DNA from: Psychroserpens jangbogonensis
GTDB lineage: Bacteria; Bacteroidota; Bacteroidia; Flavobacteriales; Flavobacteriaceae
NCBI RefSeq assembly: GCF_000797465.1
Contig: NZ_JSWG01000005.1
Location: 1 to 44,530, forward strand
Direction of reading: 5' to 3'
DNA length: 44,530 bases
Shown here in pieces: positions 36,396 to 44,373 of this stretch (position 1 is its first letter; the number at the start of each line of letters is the position of its first letter). A model generated the notes under the pieces. The model ran no database searches. It was not told where the DNA came from and was given only the letters and a program-made list of their open reading frames with translations. Made by a program: the position numbers and the translations under genes.

Positions 36396-37502
36396 ATGAA
36401 TAAAAATATACCTTTTTTTTTAAAATTAAACAGGATTGATTGGTTTCGATTGAAAACTATAATGTTAACATCTATATTGTTTCCATTATTTTTTACAATT
36501 TCCATCTATCTATTCTTAGGATACTTTAATGCAAAAGCTTCTGAATTTTTTGATTTTACTGCGGAGTTAGAAGTTAGTTTAATAGAAGGTGTTATTTCTG
36601 GGCTTGTAGTTGTATTACTTGAAACCTATATATTTAAAAAGCACTTTAGGAAATCCAAGTCTATTATAAGAATTGGGTTAAAAACTATTATCTACGGCAT
36701 TGTTATTTATTTGACCAAATTTGGTTCTTCATATTTTTATGTTTCCTCTGAATCGGCTGAATTCATAAGTACCTATAGTAAAGACTATTTGGGTATTCTT
36801 ACTTCTAGAGGAATATTTTATAGTTTGGGAGTCCATATGTCAGCAGTTATCGTAGCTCTGTTTCTAATTGAAATCGATTCTTTCCTAGGGCAAGGTGCTA
36901 CTATGAATTTATTGTTGGGAAAGTATAATAATGCAAAAGAAGAGAATCGTGTATTTATGTTTATGGATTTAAAATCTTCAACAACTATAGCTGAGAAATT
37001 AGGGCACCTTACCTATAGCAAATTAATTCAAGATTGTTTTATCGATGTTACTAAAGCCCTTTTAAAACACAAAGGATCAGTATATCAATACGTTGGAGAT
37101 GAAATTATTATTAGTTGGAAAAATATAGATGAATCAAATATTGAGGACATTGTTAATACGTTCGAGGTGTTTAGAGATACACTCAAAAACAAATCTGAAT
37201 ATTATACTAAAAACTATGATGTTGTCCCTGAGTTTAAAGCTGCTGTTCATAAAGGAAAAGTTGTTATGACTGAAGTTGGAGAATTAAAAAGAGAGATTGC
37301 TTTTCATGGAGATGTATTAAATACAACTGCTAGATTGGAAGGTTTATGTAATGAAAAGGGTTATTCATTAATTGTATCAAATACTATATACAATCTTTTT
37401 GTAAATCCAGAGACCTATAAATTGATAGAATTAGGCGGATTAGACCTACGAGGAAAACATGAAAAGGTAATCGCATATGGTATGCTACCCTATGTATTAT
37501 AA
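36396..37502 (+). CDS. Membrane-anchored class III adenylate/guanylate cyclase
   Basis: The N-terminal half has about four to five membrane helices (TIMLTSILFPLFFTISIYLF; LIEGVISGLVVVLLE; LGVHMSAVIVALFLIEI). The C-terminal ~200 residues are a class III cyclase domain: metal-binding FMFMDLKSSTTIAEKLG and YQYVGDEIIISW, and the transition-state Asn/Arg segment FHGDVLNTTARLEGL. It should make cAMP or cGMP at the membrane; the base specificity was not resolved. The ATG at 36396 is preferred over the GTG at 36378, which falls in the GTT box of site 3. It is a single-gene unit. Confidence 0.9.
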   Translation: MNKNIPFFLKLNRIDWFRLKTIMLTSILFPLFFTISIYLFLGYFNAKASEFFDFTAELEVSLIEGVISGLVVVLLETYIFKKHFRKSKSIIRIGLKTIIYGIVIYLTKFGSSYFYVSSESAEFISTYSKDYLGILTSRGIFYSLGVHMSAVIVALFLIEIDSFLGQGATMNLLLGKYNNAKEENRVFMFMDLKSSTTIAEKLGHLTYSKLIQDCFIDVTKALLKHKGSVYQYVGDEIIISWKNIDESNIEDIVNTFEVFRDTLKNKSEYYTKNYDVVPEFKAAVHKGKVVMTEVGELKREIAFHGDVLNTTARLEGLCNEKGYSLIVSNTIYNLFVNPETYKLIELGGLDLRGKHEKVIAYGMLPYVL

Positions 37503-37517
37503 TTGATAATAACAAAT

Positions 37518-37538
37518 TAAACAACGTTGTGTGTAATG
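37518..37538 (+). repeat. Collapsed attC-like junction (site 4)
   Basis: Only AAACAAC fused to GTTGTGTGTAATG is present (GTT box from 37526). The stem and hairpin interior are missing. The right box is intact and matches the left box of the next site (38458-38466) over 9/9 bases. Confidence 0.5.
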
Positions 37539-37559
37539 TAAAGCAACCAAAATAAAATT

Positions 37560-38447
37560 ATGATTTTAGAAAAAAGAATACCTATTACATATTGGTTCAA
37601 TACTATTAAATGGAACATACTAATAGTCTCGGTTTTTTCAGCGATAGTCTATTTTATATCAGAATATTTTATTGATATTAATATTCCTATTTCAGTAGGA
37701 GCATTTTTAGGAACAGCCATAGCCTTGTTACTATCTTTTAAATTAAGTCATTCTTATGATAGATGGTGGGAAGCTAGAAAAATTTGGGGATTGATTGTTA
37801 ATGATTCTAGAACCTTTGTCCTTCAACTTAAAGGATTTACAAAAAGTGGAAGTAAAGAAATCACAGACAGGATGGCCTATAGACAAATTGCCTGGTGCTA
37901 TTCTTTTTCACAGAATTTAAGAAATGAAAATGCTTCTATAAATATAAATGAATTTATATCTCAACAAGAATTAAAATCTATTAGAAATCAAAATAATATT
38001 CCCTTAGCTTTATTAAATTACCAGTCACAAGATTTATCTATTTTACACGAAGAAAAGCGAATCAATGACTACCAACAAATCCAAATAGATAATACTCTTG
38101 TAAAACTTTGTGCTTCTATGGGTAAAGCAGAACGAATAAAAAACACTGCTTTCCCAAAAACATATAGAATGACTTTACACCTTTTTATCTATATTTTTTT
38201 GGTCTCACTTTCATTAGCCTTAACGGAAATGCATAGTCTAGTCGAAATACCAATTATGGTTTTCATTTCTATTCCATTTTTTTTAGTCCAAAAAATCGCA
38301 TACAATATTCAAAATCCATTTGAAAACAAGCCTACAGACACTCCAATGACAAGTATCTCTAGAACAATAGAAATTAATATCAAGCAGCAATTGGGTATTG
38401 AAAATGTACCTGAACCCATAACTCCAGATAAGTTTTATATTTTATAA
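37560..38447 (+). CDS. Bestrophin family ion channel
   Basis: The 295-residue membrane protein has the bestrophin/RFP-TM pattern: N-terminal helices (ILIVSVFSAIVYFISEYF; VGAFLGTAIALLLSFKLSHS), the hallmark SHSYDRWWEARKIWGLIVNDSRTF, a cytoplasmic middle, then two more helices (LHLFIYIFLVSLSLAL; PIMVFISIPFFLVQKIAY) and NPFENKPTDTPM. Bacterial homologues are pentameric channels. It is the only gene in its unit; the stop lies 10 bases before the next left box, a compact cassette-like layout. Confidence 0.9.
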   Translation: MILEKRIPITYWFNTIKWNILIVSVFSAIVYFISEYFIDINIPISVGAFLGTAIALLLSFKLSHSYDRWWEARKIWGLIVNDSRTFVLQLKGFTKSGSKEITDRMAYRQIAWCYSFSQNLRNENASININEFISQQELKSIRNQNNIPLALLNYQSQDLSILHEEKRINDYQQIQIDNTLVKLCASMGKAERIKNTAFPKTYRMTLHLFIYIFLVSLSLALTEMHSLVEIPIMVFISIPFFLVQKIAYNIQNPFENKPTDTPMTSISRTIEINIKQQLGIENVPEPITPDKFYIL

Positions 38448-38457
38448 CAAAACACTA

Positions 38458-38597
38458 CACACAACAACGTGTATAATCAATTGCTCGTTATTTGTGTACT
38501 CGGAAAATCCTGCGGATTTCCCTACTGGTTCGGTTTCTTTTGCTAACTTAGTTCTAGCCAACGCAACTAACCATACACAAACTCGTTGGCAATAATT
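38458..38597 (+). repeat. attC-like site 5
   Basis: Left box ACACACAAC (38458-38466), inner CGTGTAT (38469-38475), hairpin GGAAAATCC-TGC-GGATTTCC (38503-38522), the shared TTTTGCTAACTTAG stretch, ATACAC (38573-38578) and GTT box GTTGGCAATAATT (38585-38597). The left box is the exact complement of the right box at 37526-37534. The inside is nearly identical to site 7. Confidence 0.75.
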
Positions 38598-38647
38598 ATG
38601 ATTCTTATACTCAACTAATAGTAAAAGGAAATACTTTAATCTATGGC

Positions 38648-40282
38648 TCAATCAATAATTAACTTTTCCTTTACATATCTTTCTGAATAACCAACTCTTT
38701 TTGAAATATCTTTAATTGAAGCCCCTTGCTTAAGCATATCACGCGCAATTTTTTTCTTAGCAATTATTAAAATTTTTAAAGCCGTAGTATTTTCTTTTTT
38801 AAGATTTCTATTAATTTGGACAACGGAGGTGTTAAGATATTCTGCCAAATTATCTACAGATTTCACTTTTGGTTTTTCCTCAATAATCTGTGTTATAATT
38901 TCAGAGCTAATTGTTTGTTTTAGGTTTTTTTCTTTTCCCCTTTTAAGAACAAACCAAAATGATAAAATAATAATAATAATGGAGAGTGAAAAAGTTATAA
39001 TTGAATAAGCATATTTCGGCAAAGAGCTATCATTCTTGATATAAATCTTATCTAATAAATTTGGGATTATAACCTCTCGCATAGTTGAGGTTTCTATGAT
39101 GTACAAACCATTTACAGACCCTGCGTAAATATAATTGTCATCAAAATTTAAAGCAAATTTATTAAATTCAATATTATCAATTATTGTATTAATCTGTCCA
39201 TCTAAAAATATATGAAACCCTCTATTGTTTGTAAATAATAATGAGTCATCCAAAAACATTAACTGAATTACTTCCTCATTTTTGAAAACTACATCTAGGC
39301 CTAAGTTCTCATTTAATCTGACCAGATTGGTTTTAGTTCCCAGATATATTTCAGAACCATCAATATTAATATCATTAAAAGAATAATCGAAAGTGTAAAC
39401 ATCTATGCTACCTTTTGAATCTATAATATATAAATTACCATTTGTTGAACATGCATAGAGTTTGTTTTGATGAATTTGAATATCTGTAAAATCATCATTA
39501 ATTAATATTTTGTTATTAATTGAATTATCTAAATCAATAATTCCAAGTGCTGAATTATACATCGCATAGAAAACTCCTTTGAAATCTACTAACTTTCTTG
39601 TTCTTGGGCCATTCTCGGTCGCTAAAACATTTTCAAATGTTGAATTATTGATATTTAATTTTAGTAGATCGTCTTGACATAAATAGTAATTACCATTAAT
39701 TTTAGATAATTCACCATTCGAATATTCTAAATCACCCTTAATCTTGATATTAGAAAATTGAGTCCATAATGAGTCAGAAAATACGCCACTATATGTTGAG
39801 ATTATTCTTCTACCAGGTTCAGAAAAAACATGTCGAATGGAACGTCCTTTATGTTCTATTTTATAATTAGTATCAATTCGATATTGCAGTATTTTCCCGT
39901 TTAAACATATAAAGAGATTATTGTTTACTCTTGCCACTGTAGCTTGTTTATTGCAAAATCCTGGGATTATATTTTCATAGTATTTACAATTTATCTGTCT
40001 ATTTAACGGTATGTAATTTGAGTTCATCACTACATATTCTTGACTATCCGAATTGAATTCCAGCCAACTATATTTTAAGTTGCCTTTTGCTTGCTCAATA
40101 GGTTTATCTTTTTCTAGATTAAAATAATAGAGCTTATTATCCATTCTAAAATAAAGGTCTTTATTGTCTGTAGTAACGTTTTTTGCATTAGACACATTTA
40201 AAGATTTGACGAAAATTGTGTCCTGAGCCTCAGCTGTTATAAGAAAAAATAAAAACACTAAAAAATACAATATCTGTTTCAT
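38648..40282 (-). CDS. Transmembrane AraC-like one-component regulator with periplasmic propeller-like sensor
   Basis: The 544-residue protein starts with a signal peptide (ending near ITAEAQ). About 400 residues of repeated beta segments follow that look like propeller blades (for example DLYFRMDNKLYYFNL, NKLYACSTNGNLYIID, DNYIYAGSVNGLYIIE). One membrane helix comes next (YSIITFSLSIIIIILSFWFV). The cytoplasmic end carries an AraC-type HTH pair (DNLAEYLNTSVVQINRNLKK; SIKDISKRVGYSERYVKEKL). The end is short for an AraC domain: it lacks the usual tail after the last recognition helix. It is divergent from the DUF4397 lipoprotein, a likely target. Confidence 0.8.
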   Translation of the reverse strand: MKQILYFLVFLFFLITAEAQDTIFVKSLNVSNAKNVTTDNKDLYFRMDNKLYYFNLEKDKPIEQAKGNLKYSWLEFNSDSQEYVVMNSNYIPLNRQINCKYYENIIPGFCNKQATVARVNNNLFICLNGKILQYRIDTNYKIEHKGRSIRHVFSEPGRRIISTYSGVFSDSLWTQFSNIKIKGDLEYSNGELSKINGNYYLCQDDLLKLNINNSTFENVLATENGPRTRKLVDFKGVFYAMYNSALGIIDLDNSINNKILINDDFTDIQIHQNKLYACSTNGNLYIIDSKGSIDVYTFDYSFNDINIDGSEIYLGTKTNLVRLNENLGLDVVFKNEEVIQLMFLDDSLLFTNNRGFHIFLDGQINTIIDNIEFNKFALNFDDNYIYAGSVNGLYIIETSTMREVIIPNLLDKIYIKNDSSLPKYAYSIITFSLSIIIIILSFWFVLKRGKEKNLKQTISSEIITQIIEEKPKVKSVDNLAEYLNTSVVQINRNLKKENTTALKILIIAKKKIARDMLKQGASIKDISKRVGYSERYVKEKLIID

Positions 40283-40362
40283 TTAATACAGTTATGTTAA
40301 GAATAGATCTAATATTATCAAAAATAAACAACCTAACCTACTACATTAGGGTGAATAATTTA

Positions 40363-40370
40363 TAATTTTG
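40363..40370 (+). promoter_or_regulatory. Predicted -7 element for the DUF4397 lipoprotein gene
   Basis: TAATTTTG matches TAnnTTTG and lies 25 bases before the ATG. No clear -33 TTG is seen at the expected distance, which would suit a promoter that needs an activator, perhaps the divergent AraC-like regulator. Confidence 0.4.
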
Positions 40371-40395
40371 AAAAAGAATACCGACAATTAAATTT

Positions 40396-41124
40396 ATGCA
40401 AACGCTAATAATTAAACCTACACTTCTATTTTTTGTGCTATTAATTCTTTCTTCTTGTAGCGGAAGTGATAGTAATGAGGAACCTATTACACCACCTACA
40501 GAATTTCATAAAGCAAATGTATTTATGCAGAATTATTATACAGAGAACACATTGCTAAATTGGGAAATAGAGGAGATTGAATTAATTGATAATCAAAATT
40601 ATGCCTTTGGAAATAAAGTTGAGTTTGAATGGGAAACGACCAAGTCTTCTGTGCTTTTTGATGTAACAGACTCTAACAATAGTCATTTAATTTCTTCTTC
40701 GCATACAGTAAGTAACGGCAAGTTATATTACGCAAGTATGATTGGAAGTTCAGCTAATAAAACAATGGTTTTTTCAGAATTAGATGAAACCATTCCAGAA
40801 ACAGGTAATGTAAGAGTTAAATATTTTAACGCAAACCAGAATATAGGTGCAGTAGATATTTATATTGGAGGTGAAACCTCTGACAAGAAAGTTGTTTCTA
40901 ATTTAAATTTCGGACAGTTAAGCTCGTATATTGAAGTTAATCATAATGATATTTCAAGTTTAGTTGTTGTGACTCCGATGGGTATAGCTCCACATTTAGA
41001 TACCAATTTATTAAGATTAAGTGATAACACTTCTCACGGAAACAATTCGATACTAATTATTGCCTTAGCAACACTAACTAATGAAAATTCTTCAGAATTA
41101 AGTTATTTTGTAGCAGAGCAATAG
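40396..41124 (+). CDS. Lipoprotein with DUF4397-like domain
   Basis: The 242-residue protein has a lipoprotein signal (FVLLILSSCSGSDSN, lipidation at Cys ~22) followed by an acidic/Ser linker as in surface-exposed Bacteroidota lipoproteins. A DUF4397-like part is seen in NVRVKYFNANQNIGAVDIYIGG. The N-terminal region (about 35-130) is not recognised. It is divergent from the transmembrane regulator and ends at a hairpin terminator. The function is unknown; a cell-surface binding role is plausible. Confidence 0.75.
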   Translation: MQTLIIKPTLLFFVLLILSSCSGSDSNEEPITPPTEFHKANVFMQNYYTENTLLNWEIEEIELIDNQNYAFGNKVEFEWETTKSSVLFDVTDSNNSHLISSSHTVSNGKLYYASMIGSSANKTMVFSELDETIPETGNVRVKYFNANQNIGAVDIYIGGETSDKKVVSNLNFGQLSSYIEVNHNDISSLVVVTPMGIAPHLDTNLLRLSDNTSHGNNSILIIALATLTNENSSELSYFVAEQ

Positions 41125-41149
41125 TTGATCTTATAAAACAAAAATACAA

Positions 41150-41179
41150 CCTTGGATTAAATATGTCCAAGGCCTTTTT
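41150..41179 (+). terminator. Terminator after the DUF4397 lipoprotein gene
   Basis: CCTTGGA (41150-41156) pairs with TCCAAGG (41166-41172), followed by CC and T5. The stem is 7 bp with a 9-base loop. Confidence 0.75.
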
Positions 41180-41273
41180 AAAGTATAAATTTATTAATAC
41201 CTACGGTAAAATTTATACTAAGTCGTATCAAAAAATTAAATTTATTTAATTTAATATCTTTAAAATATACTCT

Positions 41274-41972
41274 ATGAAAAAAATTACCTTACTTGCTTTT
41301 TTTATTGGTTTAACTGCGTTCGCTCAGCAAATATCAGTTTCTAGTACTTCTAGTATTGTTATTGGTGCTGGGGCTTCTTTAAATGCATTTGGTTTGGAAA
41401 TGAGTCCAAGTGTTGATTATGAAATTGCAGATAACGAAATTAATCTATCAAGCTCCCTGGTATATGTTTCTGGCGGAAAAGAATCGATTCTTAGAGTCTA
41501 TGAAATGGCAAATCCTTTAGCAAGCTACAGTGGTTCCTTAATTTTGAATTATGAAGATGCTGAAATAAACAGTGGAACCGAAATGCTCTTAAACATAGAA
41601 ATTGAAGATAATAGTACATGGACAGAATATGCTTCAACAGTGAATGACGTCCTAAATACTATTACTCTTGATGCAAATTTAAGCAGTGTTGCAATAGATA
41701 GAGTAACAGCTTCTGCTTCAGATGCAACTTTACAAATTGACGAATTTGAATTAGATAAATTTGCTATTTACCCGAATCCTGCAACTTCGGAAATTAGAAT
41801 TAGTAGTGACAATGACTTACAATTTGAAATCTACAATTCGTTGGGGCAGAAAATAAAAGAATCCAATTTAAAAAACATTGATATATCTACGTTTTCAAAT
41901 GGAATCTACTTGCTAAAAGTGATCGATATTGAATCGAATAAATCCAACACATATAAAATTATTAAAAAATAA
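41274..41972 (+). CDS. Exported protein with T9SS type A sorting domain
   Basis: The 232-residue protein starts with a signal peptide (ending near TAFAQQ). The middle ~130 residues are not recognised but look beta-rich. The C-terminal ~70 residues are a T9SS type A sorting domain: FAIYPNPATSEIRIS, FEIYNSLGQKIKESNL, FSNGIYLLKVID and a Lys-rich end. It should be exported by the type IX system and attached to the surface or released. With its own leader it is probably a separate transcript from the lipoprotein gene. Confidence 0.9.
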   Translation: MKKITLLAFFIGLTAFAQQISVSSTSSIVIGAGASLNAFGLEMSPSVDYEIADNEINLSSSLVYVSGGKESILRVYEMANPLASYSGSLILNYEDAEINSGTEMLLNIEIEDNSTWTEYASTVNDVLNTITLDANLSSVAIDRVTASASDATLQIDEFELDKFAIYPNPATSEIRISSDNDLQFEIYNSLGQKIKESNLKNIDISTFSNGIYLLKVIDIESNKSNTYKIIKK

Positions 41973-42058
41973 TCAATGACTTGACTCTCAATTTTTGAGA
42001 ATATCTGTCTCAATTTAGTTTCTAAAAATTATAAATCCATTAATTTAAAAACATCATT

Positions 42059-42964
42059 ATGAAAAAAACGTACATGCTTATTATCCTTATTACTTTTGGA
42101 AGTAGTATATATGCCCAAGATATTAAAAACACGCTTGGCACTAATGGGAATTTTGAAGTAATAACCTCCAGCAATACAGAAACTCTAACGGTTACAAATG
42201 CTAGCCAAGTCATTATTTCAGACATAGCTACTCCAACGGCTAAGACAGATGTTTTGTTAGATTTAAACTCAATCAACAAAACATTACAACTCCCTTTGTT
42301 AACTCCAGCTGTCTGGAGCACTATTAATAAAGGTCCCGGGAGAATCTTTTGGAATGTACAAGGAGGTGCTGGTACATTATATGCTTTTACGGGAACTGGG
42401 CCTTTAGATTTCATAAGTATCCTAGATACAAGAAGTTTAATAAGTTCTTTAGCGGATGTTAGGGCGAATATTTCGGGAGACGGCAGTAGTTATTATATTG
42501 GCACAGACGCTGGTCTTGCTGCTGATGAAGATGACAATAATAACGTAGCTTTTGGTGTTGAAGCGTTAAAAAATTTAAATTCTATTAATAGTGCTAGTAA
42601 TGAGGCTGAAGAAAATGTAGCAATAGGTCACCAGGCAAGCTTATACACTAATTCAGGTACAGGAAATACCGCTATTGGAGCTCAAGCAGGTGTTGCCGAG
42701 TTTTCTGGAACGCTAAACTACACTACTGCAATTGGATATAATGCTACACCTGATGAGGATAATCAAATTAGATTGGGAAGAGACGTAGACCACGTGGTTG
42801 TTCCTGGAGTATTAAAAGTACAAGATATGCTGAACCTAAAACCTAGGGCTAGTGCTCCTGCAAATCCGCAATTAGGTGATATGTATTATGACAGTGGTAT
42901 AAATAGAATAAGGGTTTGGGCTGGAGCGCCCACAGCTGTTTGGGAGATCATAGCATGGCAATAA
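42059..42964 (+). CDS. Exported protein with YadA-head/tail-fibre-like repeats
   Basis: The 301-residue protein has a signal peptide (ending near SSIYAQ), an unrecognised N-terminal region, and from about residue 155 a run of YadA-like / phage tail-fibre repeats: YYIGTDAGLAA, NVAFGVEALKN, NVAIGHQASL, NTAIGAQAGV, TTAIGYNATP. These fold as a left-handed beta roll and usually trimerise. The end (NPQLGDMYYDSGINRIRVWAG) is common in flavobacterial surface and fibre proteins. No intramolecular chaperone peptidase (S74) is visible. It may be an adhesin-like surface protein; a strong terminator follows. Confidence 0.8.
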   Translation: MKKTYMLIILITFGSSIYAQDIKNTLGTNGNFEVITSSNTETLTVTNASQVIISDIATPTAKTDVLLDLNSINKTLQLPLLTPAVWSTINKGPGRIFWNVQGGAGTLYAFTGTGPLDFISILDTRSLISSLADVRANISGDGSSYYIGTDAGLAADEDDNNNVAFGVEALKNLNSINSASNEAEENVAIGHQASLYTNSGTGNTAIGAQAGVAEFSGTLNYTTAIGYNATPDEDNQIRLGRDVDHVVVPGVLKVQDMLNLKPRASAPANPQLGDMYYDSGINRIRVWAGAPTAVWEIIAWQ

Positions 42965-43016
42965 TAGTTTAAGACTCCATGGTTATACTTTGGGGGCTAT
43001 AATTCTTAAAAATATT

Positions 43017-43048
43017 AAATCCTCAACCGTTTGGATGAGGATTTTTTG
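43017..43048 (+). terminator. Terminator after the YadA-like gene
   Basis: AAATCCTCA (43017-43025) pairs with TGAGGATTT (43036-43044), with CC/GG pairing inside the loop and a T run after. The following ~230 bases to site 6 hold no convincing gene. Confidence 0.85.
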
Positions 43049-43280
43049 TTTATGGTGGTTTATTAAAATATTAGTGTTTTATTTATTTCCCTACTCAACA
43101 ACTAACAAAAAAAGTCAAAACAGTCTTGCTAAAATGGAAAATTACTCTGTTGAGATTTCAGTGGATTATGCTTAATTCTTGAGTTTGTTTTATGTTGTAT
43201 TTTCTGTAATTTGGAGAAAAAATAAAAAATATGGACCGTTAGAATTGGTTATTCTAAAAGTAACTGATAAAAAAACTATC

Positions 43281-43409
43281 GCCAACAACGTGTATAATTT
43301 ATGTTGTTTAAAGATGGTTCAAGAATTTCTGCCGAAATTCCTACGCTTCCCTCCTTTTTTGCTAACTTAGTTCTCAGACAACACAAACCATACACGAACA
43401 CGTTAGCGG
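43281..43409 (+). repeat. attC-like site 6
   Basis: Left box GCCAAC (43281-43286), CGTGTAT (43289-43295), internal hairpin GAATTTC-TGCC-GAAATTC (43323-43340), the shared TTTTTTGCTAACTTAG stretch, ATACACG (43390-43396) and GTT box GTTAGCGG (43402-43409). The hairpin sits where sites 5 and 7 have theirs but has a different paired sequence, so structure rather than sequence is kept. Confidence 0.75.
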
Positions 43410-43448
43410 CAAGCTGAAGAACATTGCAAGCAAATAAACTTTCATAAA

Positions 43449-44369
43449 ATGGCAAAAACAAAAATGACAGGATATTGGATGTTGATTTGTAACCCAAAGA
43501 CTTGGCAAATCGATGAATTCCTTGAAACAAAAGAAGTTTTCAAAACTTGGAAAATTACAAGTTGGCAAAAAAAACATTTTAAGCCAAAACAGTTAGGATT
43601 TATGAGAGTTGGGCTTGACAAAAGAAATTTAACAGAGTTAGATGGTAAGCCAAGATTGGAATCTGGAATTTATGCAATTGTCGAAATTCTAAGCGAAGCA
43701 TCTCAAATGCCTGAAATTGATTCCGCCTTTTGGCTTAATCCGAAAAAAGTGGAAATAGAAAAACCAAGGGTTAAAATCAAAATATTAAAGAACTTTTTAG
43801 ACAATCCAATTTTAATGGATACTCTAAAATCTAATGACATACTAAAAAACGAAACAAGCTTAATAAAAGGTCAAGAAGCTTCAACTTGGCCAATAAGCGA
43901 AAAAGCTTTTAATGAAATTATTAATTTATCAAATACAAATATCGAATCCATTAATGAGGCTAAATCAGAATCTTATTATTCACTTGATGACATTCGAAAA
44001 TTAGAGAATAAATATAGGCAAGCACCTCCAAGAATAAAGGAAATTATTAGTAGGAAGATTGAGCGAGGTAGTATATCAAAAGAAATAAAAAGAGTCAATA
44101 ATTATGAATGTCAAATATGCAAATCATTAAACCAGCCGTCAAAAGTATTTAAAAAAAGAAAAGGGGAATATTATATTGAAACACATCATGTTATTCCTGT
44201 TTCGGAATTGAAGGAAGGTTCTTTAGGTGTTATGAATTTAATTACTGTTTGTCCAAATCACCATAGACAATTACATTATGGGAATGTTCAGATTGTCGAT
44301 AATAATGAATCCGTTTTTGTTTTTTTGATTGATAATAAAAAAATTACGATTGAAAAAATAAAACTATAG
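43449..44369 (+). CDS. EVE-HNH endonuclease, probable modification-dependent restriction enzyme
   Basis: The 306-residue protein has an N-terminal EVE/PUA-like domain (GYWMLICNPKTWQIDEFL, TSWQKKHFKPKQLGFMRVG, ESGIYAIVEILSEA, about 6-150). A linker follows, then an HNH nuclease (about 222-278) with a zinc-binding CQIC...CPNHH and the catalytic core ETHHVIPVSEL and LITVCPNHHRQLHYG. EVE domains bind modified cytosines, and EVE-HNH fusions are known or predicted type IV-like restriction enzymes against phages with modified DNA. Its stop lies 4 bases before the next left box. It is a one-gene cassette-like unit. Confidence 0.9.
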   Translation: MAKTKMTGYWMLICNPKTWQIDEFLETKEVFKTWKITSWQKKHFKPKQLGFMRVGLDKRNLTELDGKPRLESGIYAIVEILSEASQMPEIDSAFWLNPKKVEIEKPRVKIKILKNFLDNPILMDTLKSNDILKNETSLIKGQEASTWPISEKAFNEIINLSNTNIESINEAKSESYYSLDDIRKLENKYRQAPPRIKEIISRKIERGSISKEIKRVNNYECQICKSLNQPSKVFKKRKGEYYIETHHVIPVSELKEGSLGVMNLITVCPNHHRQLHYGNVQIVDNNESVFVFLIDNKKITIEKIKL

Positions 44370-44373
44370 CCAA

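Noticed and set aside
42990-43175. 61-codon open frame after the YadA-like gene
   Set aside because: It runs through the terminator hairpin at 43017-43048, has no ATG at the start and no recognisable protein features.
43179-43370. 63-codon open frame before the EVE-HNH gene
   Set aside because: It starts without ATG and extends into attC-like site 6; no protein features.
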